Made by a program: the position numbers and the translations under genes. The notes beneath the pieces are model-generated. The model was given only the letters and a program-made list of their open reading frames with translations, made no database searches and was not told where the DNA came from. Positions 34,085-47,762 of a stretch of 64,000 bases of DNA are shown here, piece after piece. This stretch comes from Maratus speciosus (taxonomy: Eukaryota > Arthropoda > Arachnida > Araneae > Salticidae), in contig OZ010786.1 of the NCBI GenBank assembly GCA_963932465.1, positions 533,017,073-533,081,072 of the forward strand. The letters run 5' to 3'. Positions within the stretch are counted from its first letter, which is position 1. The number at the start of each line of letters is the position of its first letter.

Positions 34085-36467
34085 ACCAACCAATTTGGGT
34101 GTGGTTACTTACACTGAATTCCATTCAAATTCTGACTTCGTATCAAATTTTGGCACCAAAAACCTTGATCTTAAAGTTGTCCTTATAAAACCTTCTTGGT
34201 TTTCATTCCCGCAAACTTTTCCAGCGGCCTCTGTAACAAATTTCACGCATATCTCTACCGACTGAGTGTGGCATGAAAATTTCAAACGCTAAAATTCTGG
34301 CAGGGCTTTATCTTTCAATAAAGTTGAAATGTGTTCTGTTCCCATATTTGACAGCATTGGTGATGGGGTCAGCTTACATTCTGTCCAATCAATAATTTCA
34401 GTATAGTCTGTTGCTTGAAAATTAATTAAAGAAAGCTTTAAGGCTCTAACATGACCTACTACTGGCGGAACATTTCTGGTATTCAGTATCCTCCTGTAGC
34501 CTAATTATTGAATGTATTGTCTCTCGTCCAATATCTTCGCAAACATCATATTCTGTGAATGGCAGAAGAGAATGACAGGATCGATAATTTTTTTTAATTT
34601 TGTGCCGGAAGTTTCTTCTTGTTTGTATGACCTTCAATATTTGTTTCGGCCCGCCTTTCACAGTATAATGCATCTGAATATCAAACCAAACAGGAGCGTA
34701 TGTCTTTACAATGTAATTTACAGGTATTTTCATTTCAGTTGCCAACGAATTTGGTAAACATAAAGTCTTAATAAACTCACGATTATCAGAGTCCCGGATA
34801 GCAGCGGTTAACCATCGGTATGGCTGAGAGGTCCGATATCTGTAACAACTAATTCTGCATTGCAGAGCCCAGTGATTACTTCATGAACAATGTCTAGAAG
34901 ATACTGCTGATCTTTAGTGAGGTCACTATTATTTATTATAATGACAAATTCAGTATGAATCGGCACAAGATCCACAACAGGATTTTTCTCACAGCTAGGC
35001 AGTTTCTCGGTCTAGGTGCCCAAGCAATTTTTTATAAAGAAGTTCATAGTGTAGCAAACAAATAAACCACTACAGTGGTCGCTTACACCTAACTTCAATG
35101 CCATGCACAGCGCTACTCTTCCAACCGGTGTTTGTGACTGTACCATCACAACCGATGGCTATCACTTCACTCATGTCAAAATCTTTCTTTTTCATGCAGT
35201 CGAAAATACAAACGGCAATATCATTAGCTGTTCCATTTTTTGGTGTAACATGGGCAATGTATTGACCACCAGGCTCAGTAATTACGCTAATATCATCTTC
35301 TTTTCTTAATCTGTGGTACATTTTAGCTCCTATTTTTTCTTGTGTTAATGTACTATCTGTTCTACCGTTGAAGTAGATTCCTTTTACTTCTTTCAGCTGG
35401 CGCCCTTTTTCCTTTATTGCTTTTCGAATCTTTATTTTTTCCCTCCGAATCTTACTTTTGTCAATCACTCGTGACATATCTGAATTAGAGATAATTCCAA
35501 GATCATGCAGGACAACAGAAGCTATTTCTCCTGTGGCCCTGTCAGAAACACCATACCTATCGCTTAATAAAAACGTATACAACACATTTGAACGCAATTG
35601 CGATGTAGAAGCCAATACGAATCTCATGTCACTTCCTGTTCTTATGGAAGTGCTTAGATAAACTTAAGTTTTACTTATTTCATGACTGACGAGGTCGTTT
35701 GGATTGTTGCAATAAAAACTGCAGGTTTCTTTCTTTTCTTTTAATCAGTATCATTGTCTTCTTTCTATCTAAATTACCAATAACAAGCATCCTGGTTGTT
35801 CGCTGATCCTGCATAAACCTCAATTCAATGTCAGGATTTTTTTTTTTTTTGTTTCTCACAATTGTATTTTACAATCACTGTACAGGGACATGGGCAGACA
35901 ATGTCAATTAGTACATGCACAAGAAAATGTCATAGTACATTTGCAAGCTACGCTAAACTAAACCTGTGACTGTACAAACCATGAAGAATCAGGGCCTACA
36001 GAGCCCAACTCTTTTTGCTTGACCCTTTTGTTTTGTACGCGACCCTCTGTTTATTTGACATTTGCAAACTGCAATATCGAAAAGTTTCGTCTTAGCGTTG
36101 GTTATAAACATATCTAACATTTTCTTATAAAATTCTTTTTCATGGTCTCGGTTGTATGATTTTTTTAACCCAATATAAGTATTAAAGTATGATGTGATCA
36201 TTTCCACGACACGAGTGTGACTGTTCGAATTGAGGTTCTTCTATAAATATTAACTAATTCAGTTTCAACTAACTCTTCAACAGTTGAAAAACCTAACTCC
36301 TTCTTAATATCAGGATTAAATAACGATGCACGTTTATTCTTCTCTTCTAAGCAACAAAGTAGCATATCCTCGTTTGTGGGCAGTGATGTGCTCAATTCTT
36401 TTGGTGAGCCGAAGAAAGGACATACGAAAGGCTGTATTGTAACAAGCACAGTTTTTAGACTTGCCAT
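34085..36467 (-). pseudogene. Transposase-like gene of an uncharacterised family
   Basis: The minus-strand reading starts MASLKTVLVTIQPFVCPFFG at 36467. Blocks in order: GFSTVEELVETELVNIYRR, LFDIAVCKC, RFMQDQRTTRMLVIGNLDRK, ATGEIASVVLHDLGII, ISVITEPGGQYIAHVTP, AIGCDGTVTNTG, then after a stop WFICLLH, then PYRWLTAAIRDS, NYIVKTYAPVWFDIQMHY, FSCHTQSVEICVKFVTEAAG and EGFIRTTLRSRF. The Asp of GCDGT, the CLLH motif, the RW motif and the Glu of HTQSVE are spaced like the DD-plus-E, C..H and RW landmarks of RNase-H-fold transposases such as hAT, but I cannot assign a superfamily. I recall similar uncharacterised predicted proteins in arthropod genomes. At least six stops or frame changes break it. 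Confidence 0.65.
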
Positions 36468-36779
36468 GTCAAAACTACTATGAAATTCACTTTCATTCAA
36501 TCACAATATAAGGTATTGCACGAACACACCAACAAAGCAGTAACGTTTTGCAAGCTGCTTCGTCACCGCCCGTCTTTTCAAAGCCACCTGTTAGTCAAGT
36601 GACTTTAAAAAGGCAGGGGGCGCACCCGCCATTCGAAGGTCGCCGGAGTTGAGTAAGGTTCGAGGAGAGAAAGGAAAACGACTCTGTCGCAAGGTCACTT
36701 TCAGTTTGTTGCTATATATACACTAAGTTCGTCAAACCTGAAAACGGATGTTTAATGGTATATTTTTTAGCTTTATGTC

Positions 36780-37041
36780 CGGTTGGCGAATTTTTGAAAT
36801 AATGCAACTTTTGCCAAAAAATGATTATTTTAAAGCTTTTTGCGCAAATTCAAATAAACTGCAATTTGTCGAAAAGTATTTTCCGCAGATTTAAGTAACT
36901 TAAAAGAGTAGTTTTTACACTATTAGAAATAAAATAAACTATTAAAAAAGTTTTTAAAAATTACAGATATATATATATATATTTTTGCTTATTCTTTAAG
37001 GCTCTTGCGCGATCTCAAAACCAAGTAATATTTTTTTAATT
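36780..37041. repeat. Right terminal inverted repeat
   Basis: Partner of 33731-33995. It contains AGTAGTTTTTACACT at 36911-36925 and a (TA)n tract near 36966-36982 that is absent from the left copy. Confidence 0.7.
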
Positions 37042-40000
37042 AATTTTCCTGTTATTAGGATGCCAATGCACAAGTTTTCCGCACTATTAAAAATTGATTA
37101 TAAAAAAATATTTTTTTCGCCCAACCCTAGTTATTATTCTTTACATTCTTATTACAAATATAGGATGAAAGTTACAATTCGGTTTTCAGTATATATCCTG
37201 TCGCAAATTTGTGTTCCCAAAATTAAAATTAAACTTTTACTAATGATTTGTACAACTGCTCTTTTAGCATTTCATATTACCGTTATGAAGTATGTGACAT
37301 GTATAATAGCATAACTGCTTTCCACATAAATTGCGTCATTCAAACATTTGAGCACTTTTTTTTTTTCTTTACAAATTTTTGCCGAGTAACTTATTTTAAA
37401 TTAAAGATTTTGGAATCTATCAAAAAAATCAATTTAATCTGGCCTATCATAACATTTAGACCTTTCTAAATTATATATTATGTATTTTTCATTTATATGT
37501 TACTCATAATACCAATATAATTATTAAAAATAGTTGTTTATCATAAAAGATCCCTTAGACTATTGTTTGACTGAATCACATGAATGATCAGCGTTTACCC
37601 TGGATCACACAAACCCATAACAAAAAAAAAAAAAAAAAAAAAGGCTTTACAAAACTGGACGGTTAATCGCTAATTAATTCTACGCTTCGTAAGCCTTGAT
37701 GTAGACCATCAAAGAAATCTATATTTTTTTTAATGATAAAATGCGCCAAATATGGAAGCAAAAAAAAAAAGGAACGAATGTTGTTAGTCTAAATTAATCT
37801 TTAAATCATGAACGTATACTATACGATGCAAATTTAAACAGTTTGTAACGGAGTTTTTTTTTCTTTTTTGTATGATTGTATTTTCCAGTGAATGTTTCCA
37901 GATACTGGAAAAATCTTTACTGAAAATAATATCTGAATTTATGTGGAGTATTTCAAGTTTAATTTCAAAACTAAATGTTTTTTTTCTAAGTAAATCGGAC
38001 GAATGCATGTCATACTCTTCACATTTGTACGTTTTCCAAGTAGGTTTTTCTTTTCACTTTTTTTTGTATGCTGTACATTTAAATATTCTCAGTACAATGA
38101 TTGATAATCTACTTTTTTTAAATCTAAGTTATGTTTAATCTAACATATTTTTAATAATCTCAAGATTTTCCACAGAGTGCATTTTAGTTTGCTTTAAAAC
38201 AGCTTGAACATATTAATTTTCATTTTTAAATATTTGCTTGTTTTACTATCTTGTTTCGTTTATAAATACACATATTTCTTTATGTAGAGTATTCATTTAT
38301 AAAAGTTTCGTAACCATTAATAAATTTTAAGAAGTTTTGGTACGAATAATTTTAAACCCATAATGGAAAATAGACTGCATGAATACTAGATTGGGGAAAT
38401 TCGAATACAACTGGAAAAGAATAACTATAAATATCTATTTATAAATTGTTTATAAAAAAAGTTCTTAAATAAGGTAATGTTGGCTATTCAACATTGTTTA
38501 GGAGAATATGCAAAATGACGGTCGTGCCATAATTGATATCACCAAGTATAAAACATATCATTAATCATAAAAGTGTATGGGTAATTTGCCTCCACCTTTT
38601 CCATAAATGCCGATGTTGAAGAAATCAATTCTGATTTAGAAGTGTATTTTCGCTCATTGCATCTGTATTCTTATTTAAACTGCTTAAAGTTTTGTCCCAA
38701 AGAAAATGTTCATATTATGAATGATTTTTTTTTACACCAGCAATATTTCTGAATGCATTTTTCTGTCGCATCGTTCAGATATTTTAACAGCCGAAATACA
38801 CGGTATTTTTTATGCCTACATTTAGGGTTACGAAAGCGTTACTTATAGTATGTATTATGCAAAAACCAGAAATAAATAAAAATACAAATTATTAATTATG
38901 CAAAAGCTCAATGATTTACGTCAAGCTCTGAAAAAGAACATTTTTCAAATAAACAAAATCAAAAGCATCAGATAAAAATAAGCAATAAATTAGAAATCTC
39001 CGGAGTACTTCGCGTTAAATGCATGTAAAAAAGCAATAGTGTATTTTGTAAACAACATTAACAAGTATTGCGTGCTTTTCATTAATCAGATTTTCATCTT
39101 AAGTGTTCAAAGTTATTCCAAACATATTTTCACAGCAAATATTTCTCTGGTTTTGTTAAAATCAATACAAACAGTAATCTCCGATTTTGATTATATACAT
39201 TTTCAAATCCAACAACCTAAAATTTAAAAACTTCTTACTTCAGCAGTTCATTTATCCCTATTTCTTCCCATTCTCCGGAAAATTCGAAGTGACCAGTTTA
39301 GACGGCCAGAAAAGGAATATGTCAAAAATTAAGAAAGAGTGACTTTTTTTTTTCCTTCAGAATGGAATTTTTAAATATATTAGTTAATGTGGACTGTGTA
39401 CTTTTCATTTATTTTATGAAATAAGGAGGTATTTTTATAAAAACTGGGAGTCATGCCTACTAGTAGTTGAGGACGACTATTCATGAATTTTTATAGACCC
39501 ATCTATGATTATCATCGCCAATGCTTTCTTCTAAAAAACTTGGATTATTAACCAATTAAAATTAGTTACTCAGGGAAAACTAATAATAGTATTTTGCATG
39601 CCACGAGTATGCCTACAATAGCGCTATCTGAATCTGAGTTAGAATAATGATATACGCCTATGTGTCTAGAAATTAACGCTTTTTTTTATTTAATAAATAT
39701 AAAAGGTAACTAGTGTTGTCGTATATTCTAAGATGTGCAATAACAAAATTTTATGAAACCTTTTTAAAAAACCTCCTTGTTTTCTGACTGAAAAAGAGTT
39801 TTTAAGCTTGTTTTTAAAAATTGGGTTGCTTCTTGCTGGGATTTACTTAATATGTTATTTTCTAAATTAAATCTATATAATTGTCTGAGAGAAGCGAAGG
39901 CTAATACTCATCGCAGTATTACTACGATGGATATTAACGCCATGTCCTACTAAAAAAAAAAGCCTAAAAAAAAACCTTTCGCCAAGCATAACTGAGAAAA

Positions 40001-40732
40001 TATTTGTCGGATTTCATTTCTTTTTGCATCAGAAGGTACCTATGAGGGTCGCCTACTGAATGCACCTACTATGAAAAATAAGTCCCAAACCGTTTAAAAA
40101 TTATATAAAAAAAACTGATAAGAAAAACACAATTTATCTGCTTACGTCACAGAAATTTGGTTTGTGTCACTTTCACCGGTGAATGTTTTCATAGACAACT
40201 GGTTTGAACACATGGAGCAAATAAAAAAAAAAAAAAATGTGCACGCGGTAATATTGAAGTGCCATAAAGCATTTTCCATTTAAGAGAAAAAAAAAAGGCA
40301 TAAAAACTTTGATTTGAAATTTTGCGATAATCCCTCAATAGCATTTTTTAATCGCCAAAAGCATGTTTTATATTTCGCGTGTGAAAATAAGAATCAATTA
40401 TATGATGTTTAATAAAATATTTTGCTTCATAGCATGATTTCTTTTTATTTTCTTTCTTTCTTTTTCTTTTTTTTTACATTCTTTCCTTTAACTTACAATT
40501 ATGTTTGTCTGTGGCACTCAAATCTTGTGATTCATTTTTCACCCACTTCCTGTTGACATACAGTTTTGAAATTTGGAATATATATATGTATTCCTGAGGG
40601 CAATATTTGAATTGGACATTGATTTCTAGGGTTTCGTTCACCTCACGAAACTCTATTCGTCTTGCTCCTCTGTCTGTTCGTCTGTAATAGAGCCCGTTCT
40701 CAGAAACTATGCATGTTGGAGACTTATATTTT
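37042..40732. other. Gene-free A+T-rich stretch
   Basis: It holds a run of 21 A at 37622-37642 and no recognised gene. ORFs of 60-90 codons here have no family motif. Confidence 0.5.
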
Positions 40733-41870
40733 GCACACTTATAGCTGAACATCACACATCATACAACAAATCATAAAATTTTGAAAAAGTCGTACTTTTA
40801 ACCCTTTGGTCTCCCATATGTGTATTTTAAACAAGTCTTTCTAAGCGAGCCCCTAATTAGGTTAGAGGCGTGAAATTTTACATACTTATAGCTGAACACC
40901 TCACATTAAACCACAAATTAAAAAATTCTGAAAAAGTCGTACATTTAACCCTTTGTGCTCCCACATGTGTATTTTAAACAATTATTTCTAAGTGAGCACT
41001 AATTAGGTTCCAGCCGTGAAATTTTGCATACTTATAGCTGAACATCTCACATCAAATGACAAACCATAAAATATTGAAAAAGATCGCACATTTAACCCTT
41101 TGGGCTCCCACATGTAAATTTTAAACAATTCTTTCTAAGTGAGCCCTAATTAGGTTGTAGGCGTGAAATTTTGGATACTTATAGCTGAACACCACACACC
41201 ATACGACAAATAATAAAATTTTGAAAAGAATCGTACATTTAACCCCTTGGTCTCCCACATGTGTATTTTAAACAATTCTTTCTAAGTGAGCTCCTAATTA
41301 GGTTGTAGGCGTGAAATTTTGCATACTTATAGGTGAACACCTCACATCAAATGACAAACCAGAAAATTTTGAAAAAAGTCATACATTTAACCCTTTGGGC
41401 TCCTACATGTGTATTTTAAACAATTCTTTCTAAATGAGCCCCTATTTAGATCAGAGGCGTGTAATTTTGCACACTTATAGGTGGACACCACACATCATTC
41501 GAGAAATCATAAAATTTTGAAAAAATCGTACATTTAACCCTTTGGGTTCCCACATGCTTATTTTAAGTAATTCTTTCTAACTGAGCCCATTATTAAATTG
41601 GAGGGGTGGAATTTTGCATACATATAGCAGAACACCTGATGCCAGGCGACAAATCATAAAATCTTGAAAAAGTCTTACATTTAACCGTTTGAGCTATATG
41701 TATTTTAAGCAATTCTTTCTAAGAGAGTCCCTAATTAAATTGCAGCCATGAATTTTTTGCATACGTATAGCTGAACACTTGCAATCACACGGCAAATAAT
41801 AAAATTTTTCAAAAGTCTTATATTATTTACTTCTCCAGGCTCTAACTTGTGTATTTTAAGCAATTTTTCT
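40733..41870. repeat. Satellite array, about eight units of 147 bp
   Basis: CTTATAG.TGAACA recurs at 40738, 40885, 41031, 41178, 41326 and 41474, with variants at 41621 and 41764. Spacing is 143-148 bp. Each unit then has CATAAAAT.TTGAAAAA, CATTTAACCCTTTGG, CTCCCACATGTGTATTTTAA, CAATTCTTTCTAAGTGAGC, CTAATTAGGTT and GGCGTGAAATTTTGCATA. Divergence increases toward the right end. A shadow ORF at 40474-40755 runs into the first unit and is not convincing. Confidence 0.9.
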
Positions 41871-43122
41871 AACCTCCGTCCTTTTTCCCCGGGAAGCACT
41901 TTTACAACTTTTGCCGACATCCCTTTGACTATTCTTTCATATTATGCATCATAGTCTTACATATTTTAGTTCCACTTTTTATCGCCAGAGGCGCCTACTT
42001 ATCTCTGATGATATCGGTTCAATCCCCTCGACTAATATATCTACGGATAGTACAATAAAACGGAGTTTCGTTCGGATAGAGGTTTGTTTAGCGCCCCTGG
42101 TTACGAACTTGGAACTAACAGTTTTTTCAAAAGGATAAAGTGTTTTGAAAGGAATATTAAACGAAACCCTCTGTGCGATCTGTGGTTACACTTACCCACG
42201 TGTTTAAAATTCTATCCCTTAGGGGGTAACGGTGGGGGTGGGGTTAATTACTTATTGGTTTCGTTTGATTTTCTATTGAGAAATCAGCAATAGCTTCAAC
42301 AATGAATATTTGTTGAAAAGGACTAATGACAGGGTTACCACGATATCGCCAAACTTTGGCCAACGTGGCGAAATATCGCCAAATTCGACGACAAAAGAAG
42401 TTTCTATATATGAAGCCAACTTGGAGATAGCTGGCTATTTTGGAAAAATTCCCATTTAAATTCATTTATCTTCCATAATTGATGTCACCGAATTATATTT
42501 AAACTCCGTGCATCTAAGGTTTTTTTTTTCAAGACTTTTCTACTATTTAGTGCATCTAAAAAACATATATATTTTCTAAATTTTTGAGAATTTTAATGAA
42601 AGCATGATTTTATATTAATTTCTGTTTAGTCTTTAAAAATGTAATTGATACTTTTCCTGTATAAGGGCCTTGACGAGGTAGAAAAAATGGGTTTGTCGAG
42701 ACAAGTAAGCTTTTATGCGTATTTCCGTACAACTTATTATATTGTTTCATAAACTCAAGCAATTTTTTAAAGATTTATACAATTTATTTTGTGTTAACAA
42801 GAATTTTACCTATTTTTATATGCAAACAAAAGTAAATTATATATAAAAAGCAATGATATTATATACATAAATAAAATGTTTATATTTATGGCACAGATAC
42901 CATAAACGCATCGGGTTTGGCGTGATTTTTTTTTTATGACAATTTGGTGAAAACATCGTTTTTGAATACGAGTTATTTATAGCGTGCTGTAATAGCACGT
43001 TATTTTTTATTTCAATATGAAAACAAAATATTTTCTATTATTTTTAAAAGGGCATAACAATCTATAAATGATATAATTAGATAACAAAACAATTTATAAT
43101 AGCGTTATCTATGGTTATATGA
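41871..43122. other. Gene-free stretch with small repeat relics
   Basis: Around 42345-42390 are several TCGCCAAA / GGCGAAATATCGCC motifs like those in the Helitron-like elements and the 44266-46132 termini. No gene is recognised. Confidence 0.45.
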
Positions 43123-43130
43123 GTGGTGGC

Positions 43131-43348
43131 TCGTGACTGGCATTTTGGGGGGCCCTAAATCCATAGTTGCTAATTTTATACTTCTCTTACCACTATTGCT
43201 TTAAAAGAAATCTTTCCCATATTTGTTGACAGAATATTCGACCATTAAACAAGGTTATATTATTCTTTAAAAAATAATGGTAAGATAAGAATAATACTAT
43301 CCGTCATTCATTTAGTGCCCCAAAATATGACAGCCACAAGCCGCCACT
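43131..43348. mobile_element. hAT-like MITE, 218 bp
   Basis: The left end is GAGTGGTGGCTCGTGACTGG and the reverse complement of the right end is AGTGGCGGCTTGTGGCTG. Both continue CAT.TTTGGGG. The flanks are GGTTATAT (43123-43130) and GGTTATTAT (43349-43357), which fits an 8-bp target duplication with one inserted base. AGTGGCGG-type ends with 8-bp duplications are typical of hAT non-autonomous elements. No coding sequence is present. Confidence 0.6.
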
Positions 43349-44265
43349 GGTTATTATATCAGGCAAAGTAACGTCACTTTGGAGCCAATTATGTACCTCG
43401 GTGCGCTTATGACAACTGTACCATATTTACTTGTAAAATAAGCATAAACGTTCATCAGGTTTGTTTTCATAGCTATTTATATCTTTTTGCAACAAATCTC
43501 ACTTTTTGAGGCCGAAACTGCACAAAGATAGAAAAAAACTAGAAAACGGGAAGTTTGTTTTTTCAGAATTTAGTGTCACCCTCGATGAAAAAAAAAATTA
43601 AATACTGATAGTACAAAACATATTTCACTTTCAAGACTTAAAACACCCGCTTTTCTTTTGTATAGAATGACGTCATCCGCATCCGCTGAAGAATTCTTCA
43701 TTTACGATCCAGTCTTAAACAACTTCTACAATAAAGTATGGTTAGGACGTCACTATCGCTGAATAATACACAAATTAGAAAAAAGAGATGTCGTAATTCA
43801 AGAAACTCTACGGAAAAAATCGGCTATCTGATGATTCATATGCCCTCATTTGTTTGTAATATTAATATAGATACTTAAAATTAAATTTTGAAAAAGAAAT
43901 CATTCGTTTATATTTTTTCAAAATTGCCCGTATTTTAATTACATTTTTTTAAGTTGTTAAGGGAGAAAGGCAAAAAAAAAGGTATAATTACTATTTTCCA
44001 ACTATTTCCTCTCTACTTTCTACAGAAATGGAGTGCTTGAGTTGCCAAAATTAAACAAATGGCGTTAAAAACTACAAAAAAAAATTAATATTTCAAAAAT
44101 AAATTGAGATGCAGTTTTCAAACAGACTGCATTTAAAAGTACTTTTTCTCCCCAATACGACGGTATAAAAATTGAAAATGAGCAATGTTTAGAAGTTAAA
44201 AATCTTAAAATAGTAGAATAGAGAAGATTAAGTTAAATTGAAGTTAAATTGCAGAACGGTATTTG

Positions 44266-46132
44266 GTACTACTTAGTTATCCCGTCGACCAAAAATCTAT
44301 CGCCAAACTATAAGATTGAATGCCAATAACGGTTGATCGTCAATGTCGCATTCTAAGTAACTTATTACCAGGCATTTAATGCTTTTCATGGTACTTCGCT
44401 TTTATATGGACATTGGCGCTTTTGTAAAAAGCACTCAATTCCGGGTTAAGAAAGTGAGATTTTTTGGCAAATGATATAAATGACAATGAAAATAAAACAG
44501 AATAAGTATTATACTGGTTTATATATATATATATTTATTTAAAAATGGATCTGTTAACACGTATTAGATAAGTTATTTGTGTTTTTATATAATGTAACTA
44601 GCAGGCTATGCCCGCTGCGCTGGTCAATATTTCCAAATGAACCTTGGATTAAACTAAATGGTGAATTTGAACTTGTATTTTAAACAATATGGATCTTCAG
44701 CTTGACCTTGCACATTACTGAAAACGATGCGAACGCCATTGCGATATAATGTTATCTTAAGCGTTGGACAAAATTTAGCAATTAAGAAGTAATTGTTTTA
44801 GTTGATTATAAACAGCGCACTTATGGTCGGGTAATGAGACCGTTATGACAACAGGAATTAATACCTCTGTAACTAATCAACATATAATGAAATCGTATAT
44901 ACTAACACCATTCCTAAAAGTCATGCAACAGGGCCACTTGTAACAAAATATGGTACTGTAGATTTTTTTAAAAAGGCTAAACTTTCATAATCAGGTTCAC
45001 TTAATTTTTGAGCTTTTACTGTTGCTCTATAACTAAGTACCCTTGAACAATATGTATACACTAAAACCTTTCCAAAATTATTACCTAACTAATTGTGGTA
45101 TATCCTACGATAGTATTATAAACAATCGGAATGAAATACAAATTTCCGTTGTAAATATATAGTAGATGATGATGATGCGATTTTGTGCAATAGTAAAGTT
45201 TTCGCTTCAAACATAAACGATGCTTTCAACATTAAAGCTAATACACCAATATGTTAAGTATCCGAATACGGAAGGTTAACTTAAATTCTCATGAGCAACT
45301 ACTCAAAGAAAAGTGAATATGTGGCTTTTGTGATATTTTTATGTCAGCCGGGCGCAGATAATAAATCAATAAAGATTGTTTTCATAGCATATTCTTATTT
45401 TATTATTTTCATTTAAAACACAAACCTTTCACTCATTTCATTTAAAATGCATGCCTTATACTAATTTCATTTAAAAAACTGAAAAGATAAACAATAACAG
45501 GAAATAATGCCATAATTAAAAACAAAAAAATATTTTTAATTTACATACGCAAAATGTAACTACTGCTACTGGGAATTTTAAAAATGCTATCAGCGAAATG
45601 TGCGCACGGTTGTTATAAATGTAACCATTTTTTCTTCTTATCGAGGAGCAATTTATAAATCGCACAATATTATTCCAATTCCAATTTCTTTCATTGAGGA
45701 ACCTATGACCGGAAAAAATGGAAAAGACTTTTGTAGATTCTTCGGATGACGGCATCTGACGCCATAAACCGAGTTTATATATATGAAAATAATTTTTAAG
45801 TCGTTACAAACATTGCTTTCATACTTAAATATTTTCATTGGTACTACTTGTTATCCCGTCGACCTATTTCGCCAAATTATATAAATCGCCAAACCATTCG
45901 CCAAATTATATAAATTGACATAATCTTTATTTTAAATAACGAAATAACAAATAAATTAGTATAACATTAATAAAAATACAAATCAAACGTCGAAATTAAA
46001 ATCACTTGATGACGTAAACACGTGTAGCTTGTTTAAATTCAAGTGAATTTGATATTTACGATCAACCATTATTGGCATTTAATCTTATAGTTTGACGATA
46101 AATTTTTGGTCGACGGAATATCTAAGTAGTAC
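44266..46132. mobile_element. Element with 76-bp inverted termini (GTACTACTTA...)
   Basis: The left arm 44266-44341 begins GTACTACTTAGTTATCCCGT, continues CGACCAAAAATCTATCGCC and ends near GGTTGATCG. The right arm 46057-46132 is its reverse complement with few differences. Inside, 45841-46038 begins GTACTACTTGTTATCCCGTC and is an inverted homologue of the 3' part of the two Helitron-like copies (49497-49685 and the matching part of 50753-52190). No ORF of note. Superfamily unknown; target duplication unresolved. Confidence 0.65.
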
Positions 46133-47762
46133 ATTTTCCATTTTTGTTTTATAACGCTAAATTCTCAGTAATTTTTTTCCTTTTATTTTACATAAAATCA
46201 CTATTTTTTTTAAAAAAATTAAGATGCTTGCATTTTTATTTCAAACTCATAGAGCCGTTTTTATTTTTTAGCCAAAAGGGTTGATTTGAATTTTTTCCGT
46301 TGCTAGAGTAACGGATGTAATGATAGATATTTTGAGGTTTAGATGCCAAAGACACCGCCAAATTAGAAAAATATGAAATGTGCCATGAACTGTTGGGCTT
46401 ATAAAAATTTATTTGGTAGCATTCGATTCAGCATACAAAACTACATTAAAATATGCTATCATTTGACGCATAATTTTTATATTCGATTTTTTTCCCCTCC
46501 ACGTGCAAAAACCATTAGGGGTGACACTTTAGAAAGTCCTTTCTTAGCAGAAGTCTATGTCATAAGAAGTATTTTTACCACGATTTTCAAGATTTTAGTT
46601 TCAGTAGTTTGCGCTGTGCGTTAATTAGTCACCTAATCCAGACTTTATTTTATATACTATATTAGATATTCCATTTTGCGGTGAATCGATGATCGAAAAT
46701 TAGTCCAATATCATTTGAAATATTACATCATAACAGAGGAGAAAGTACGAAGAAAGACGAAGAAGAAATGACGAATTACAAAAGACTTGTATTTTTTTTT
46801 TTCAAAATGTTGAATTTTTCGATAGTAATAACGTATTAAAACATAAATTTCCTTAAAAATTATCTTTATTTCCTAGATTTCGAATCTGTGAATTTTCCTA
46901 TAAATGAAATTGGCGATATGACTTGAGAAAAAATGAAATAAACAATAGATAATATTTGCTTATATAAAATGGGTAATATTCGTTGATCTGAGTTCGAGTT
47001 TATAAATATCACATGCTTTCGGAATTACGGCGAAAAACATTTTAAAAAGTATGAAATTATTTTACAATATGTATGTGTGGCAGAGATTCACACTGAAATT
47101 TAAGCATTCGATTCCATTTTTAAAATATTAACTGATATCTATATAAGTTACAATTGAATATGAAAATGTACCCAAAAAATGATCTCTTTCACCTAAAAAA
47201 ACACCATTTGTGAGAACATCCTCAAGCTAATGTCACGCTTATGCATTTTTGGCTTAAAATCACATCGTTTGGCGACAAAAGAAAAATAAAAAATTGTAAA
47301 GAAACAAATAGTAATTACACATGTGACTCACAATTACATCTGCTTGTTTCTTCTTTAAGTCACGTGATGGGACAATTAGATATAAAAAAAAAAAGAAAAG
47401 AGCAGAACAGAAAGAAAATGTCGTTAAAATTTCATCTAATCAAATTTTCTGATTCGTTTCCATATCTAACGCAAGCGATAAAGAGCCAAATATTGCGTAT
47501 CAAGTGTAATATTTCTTATTAAATTAATTTTTAAGCATTACAAATATTTCTTTCAGGTTTTGATTAAATGTTTCCGTTTTTTAATATTATCACTCATTGA
47601 AACGGATTTTCTTTTTCTTTTTTTCTTTTTTTTTTCATTTAAATAAAATTAGTAACAGTTTTTCTTTTATTTTTCGAGGTTTAATAGCCGTTTCAATTTT
47701 TTTTTTTTATCAACGATGAATTTCGCCAGAAATAAAATGGTAACCTTATCGCCCAAAATAAC
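46133..47762. other. Gene-free A+T-rich stretch
   Basis: No coding motif or clear repeat was seen. A lysine-rich ORF around 47240-47520 looks like a composition effect. Confidence 0.45.

Larger units (their letters stand above)
33731..37041 (-). mobile_element. DNA transposon with ~260-bp TIRs, unplaced superfamily
   Basis: The left terminal repeat (about 33731-33995) and right one (about 36780-37041) are imperfect reverse complements over their whole length. Shared blocks read inward are TTGGTTTTGA, CAAGA.CC.TA, a conserved core AGTGTAAAAACTACT, AGTTAC.TAAAT, GAAAAT.ACTTTT, TTTGA.TT..CGC and GC.TTAAAATA. The repeats enclose one broken gene on the minus strand with RNase-H-fold transposase hallmarks. 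Outer boundaries are good to perhaps 10 bp; target duplications were not resolved. About 3.3 kb. Confidence 0.7.

Noticed and set aside
34021..34112. Inverted AACCACACCC/GGGTGTGGTT hairpin as a regulatory site
   Set aside because: It lies inside the broken 3' end of the transposase-like gene and is short; no support for function.
40474..40755. 93-codon minus-strand ORF next to the satellite
   Set aside because: It starts inside the first satellite unit and shows no family motif; probably a chance frame.
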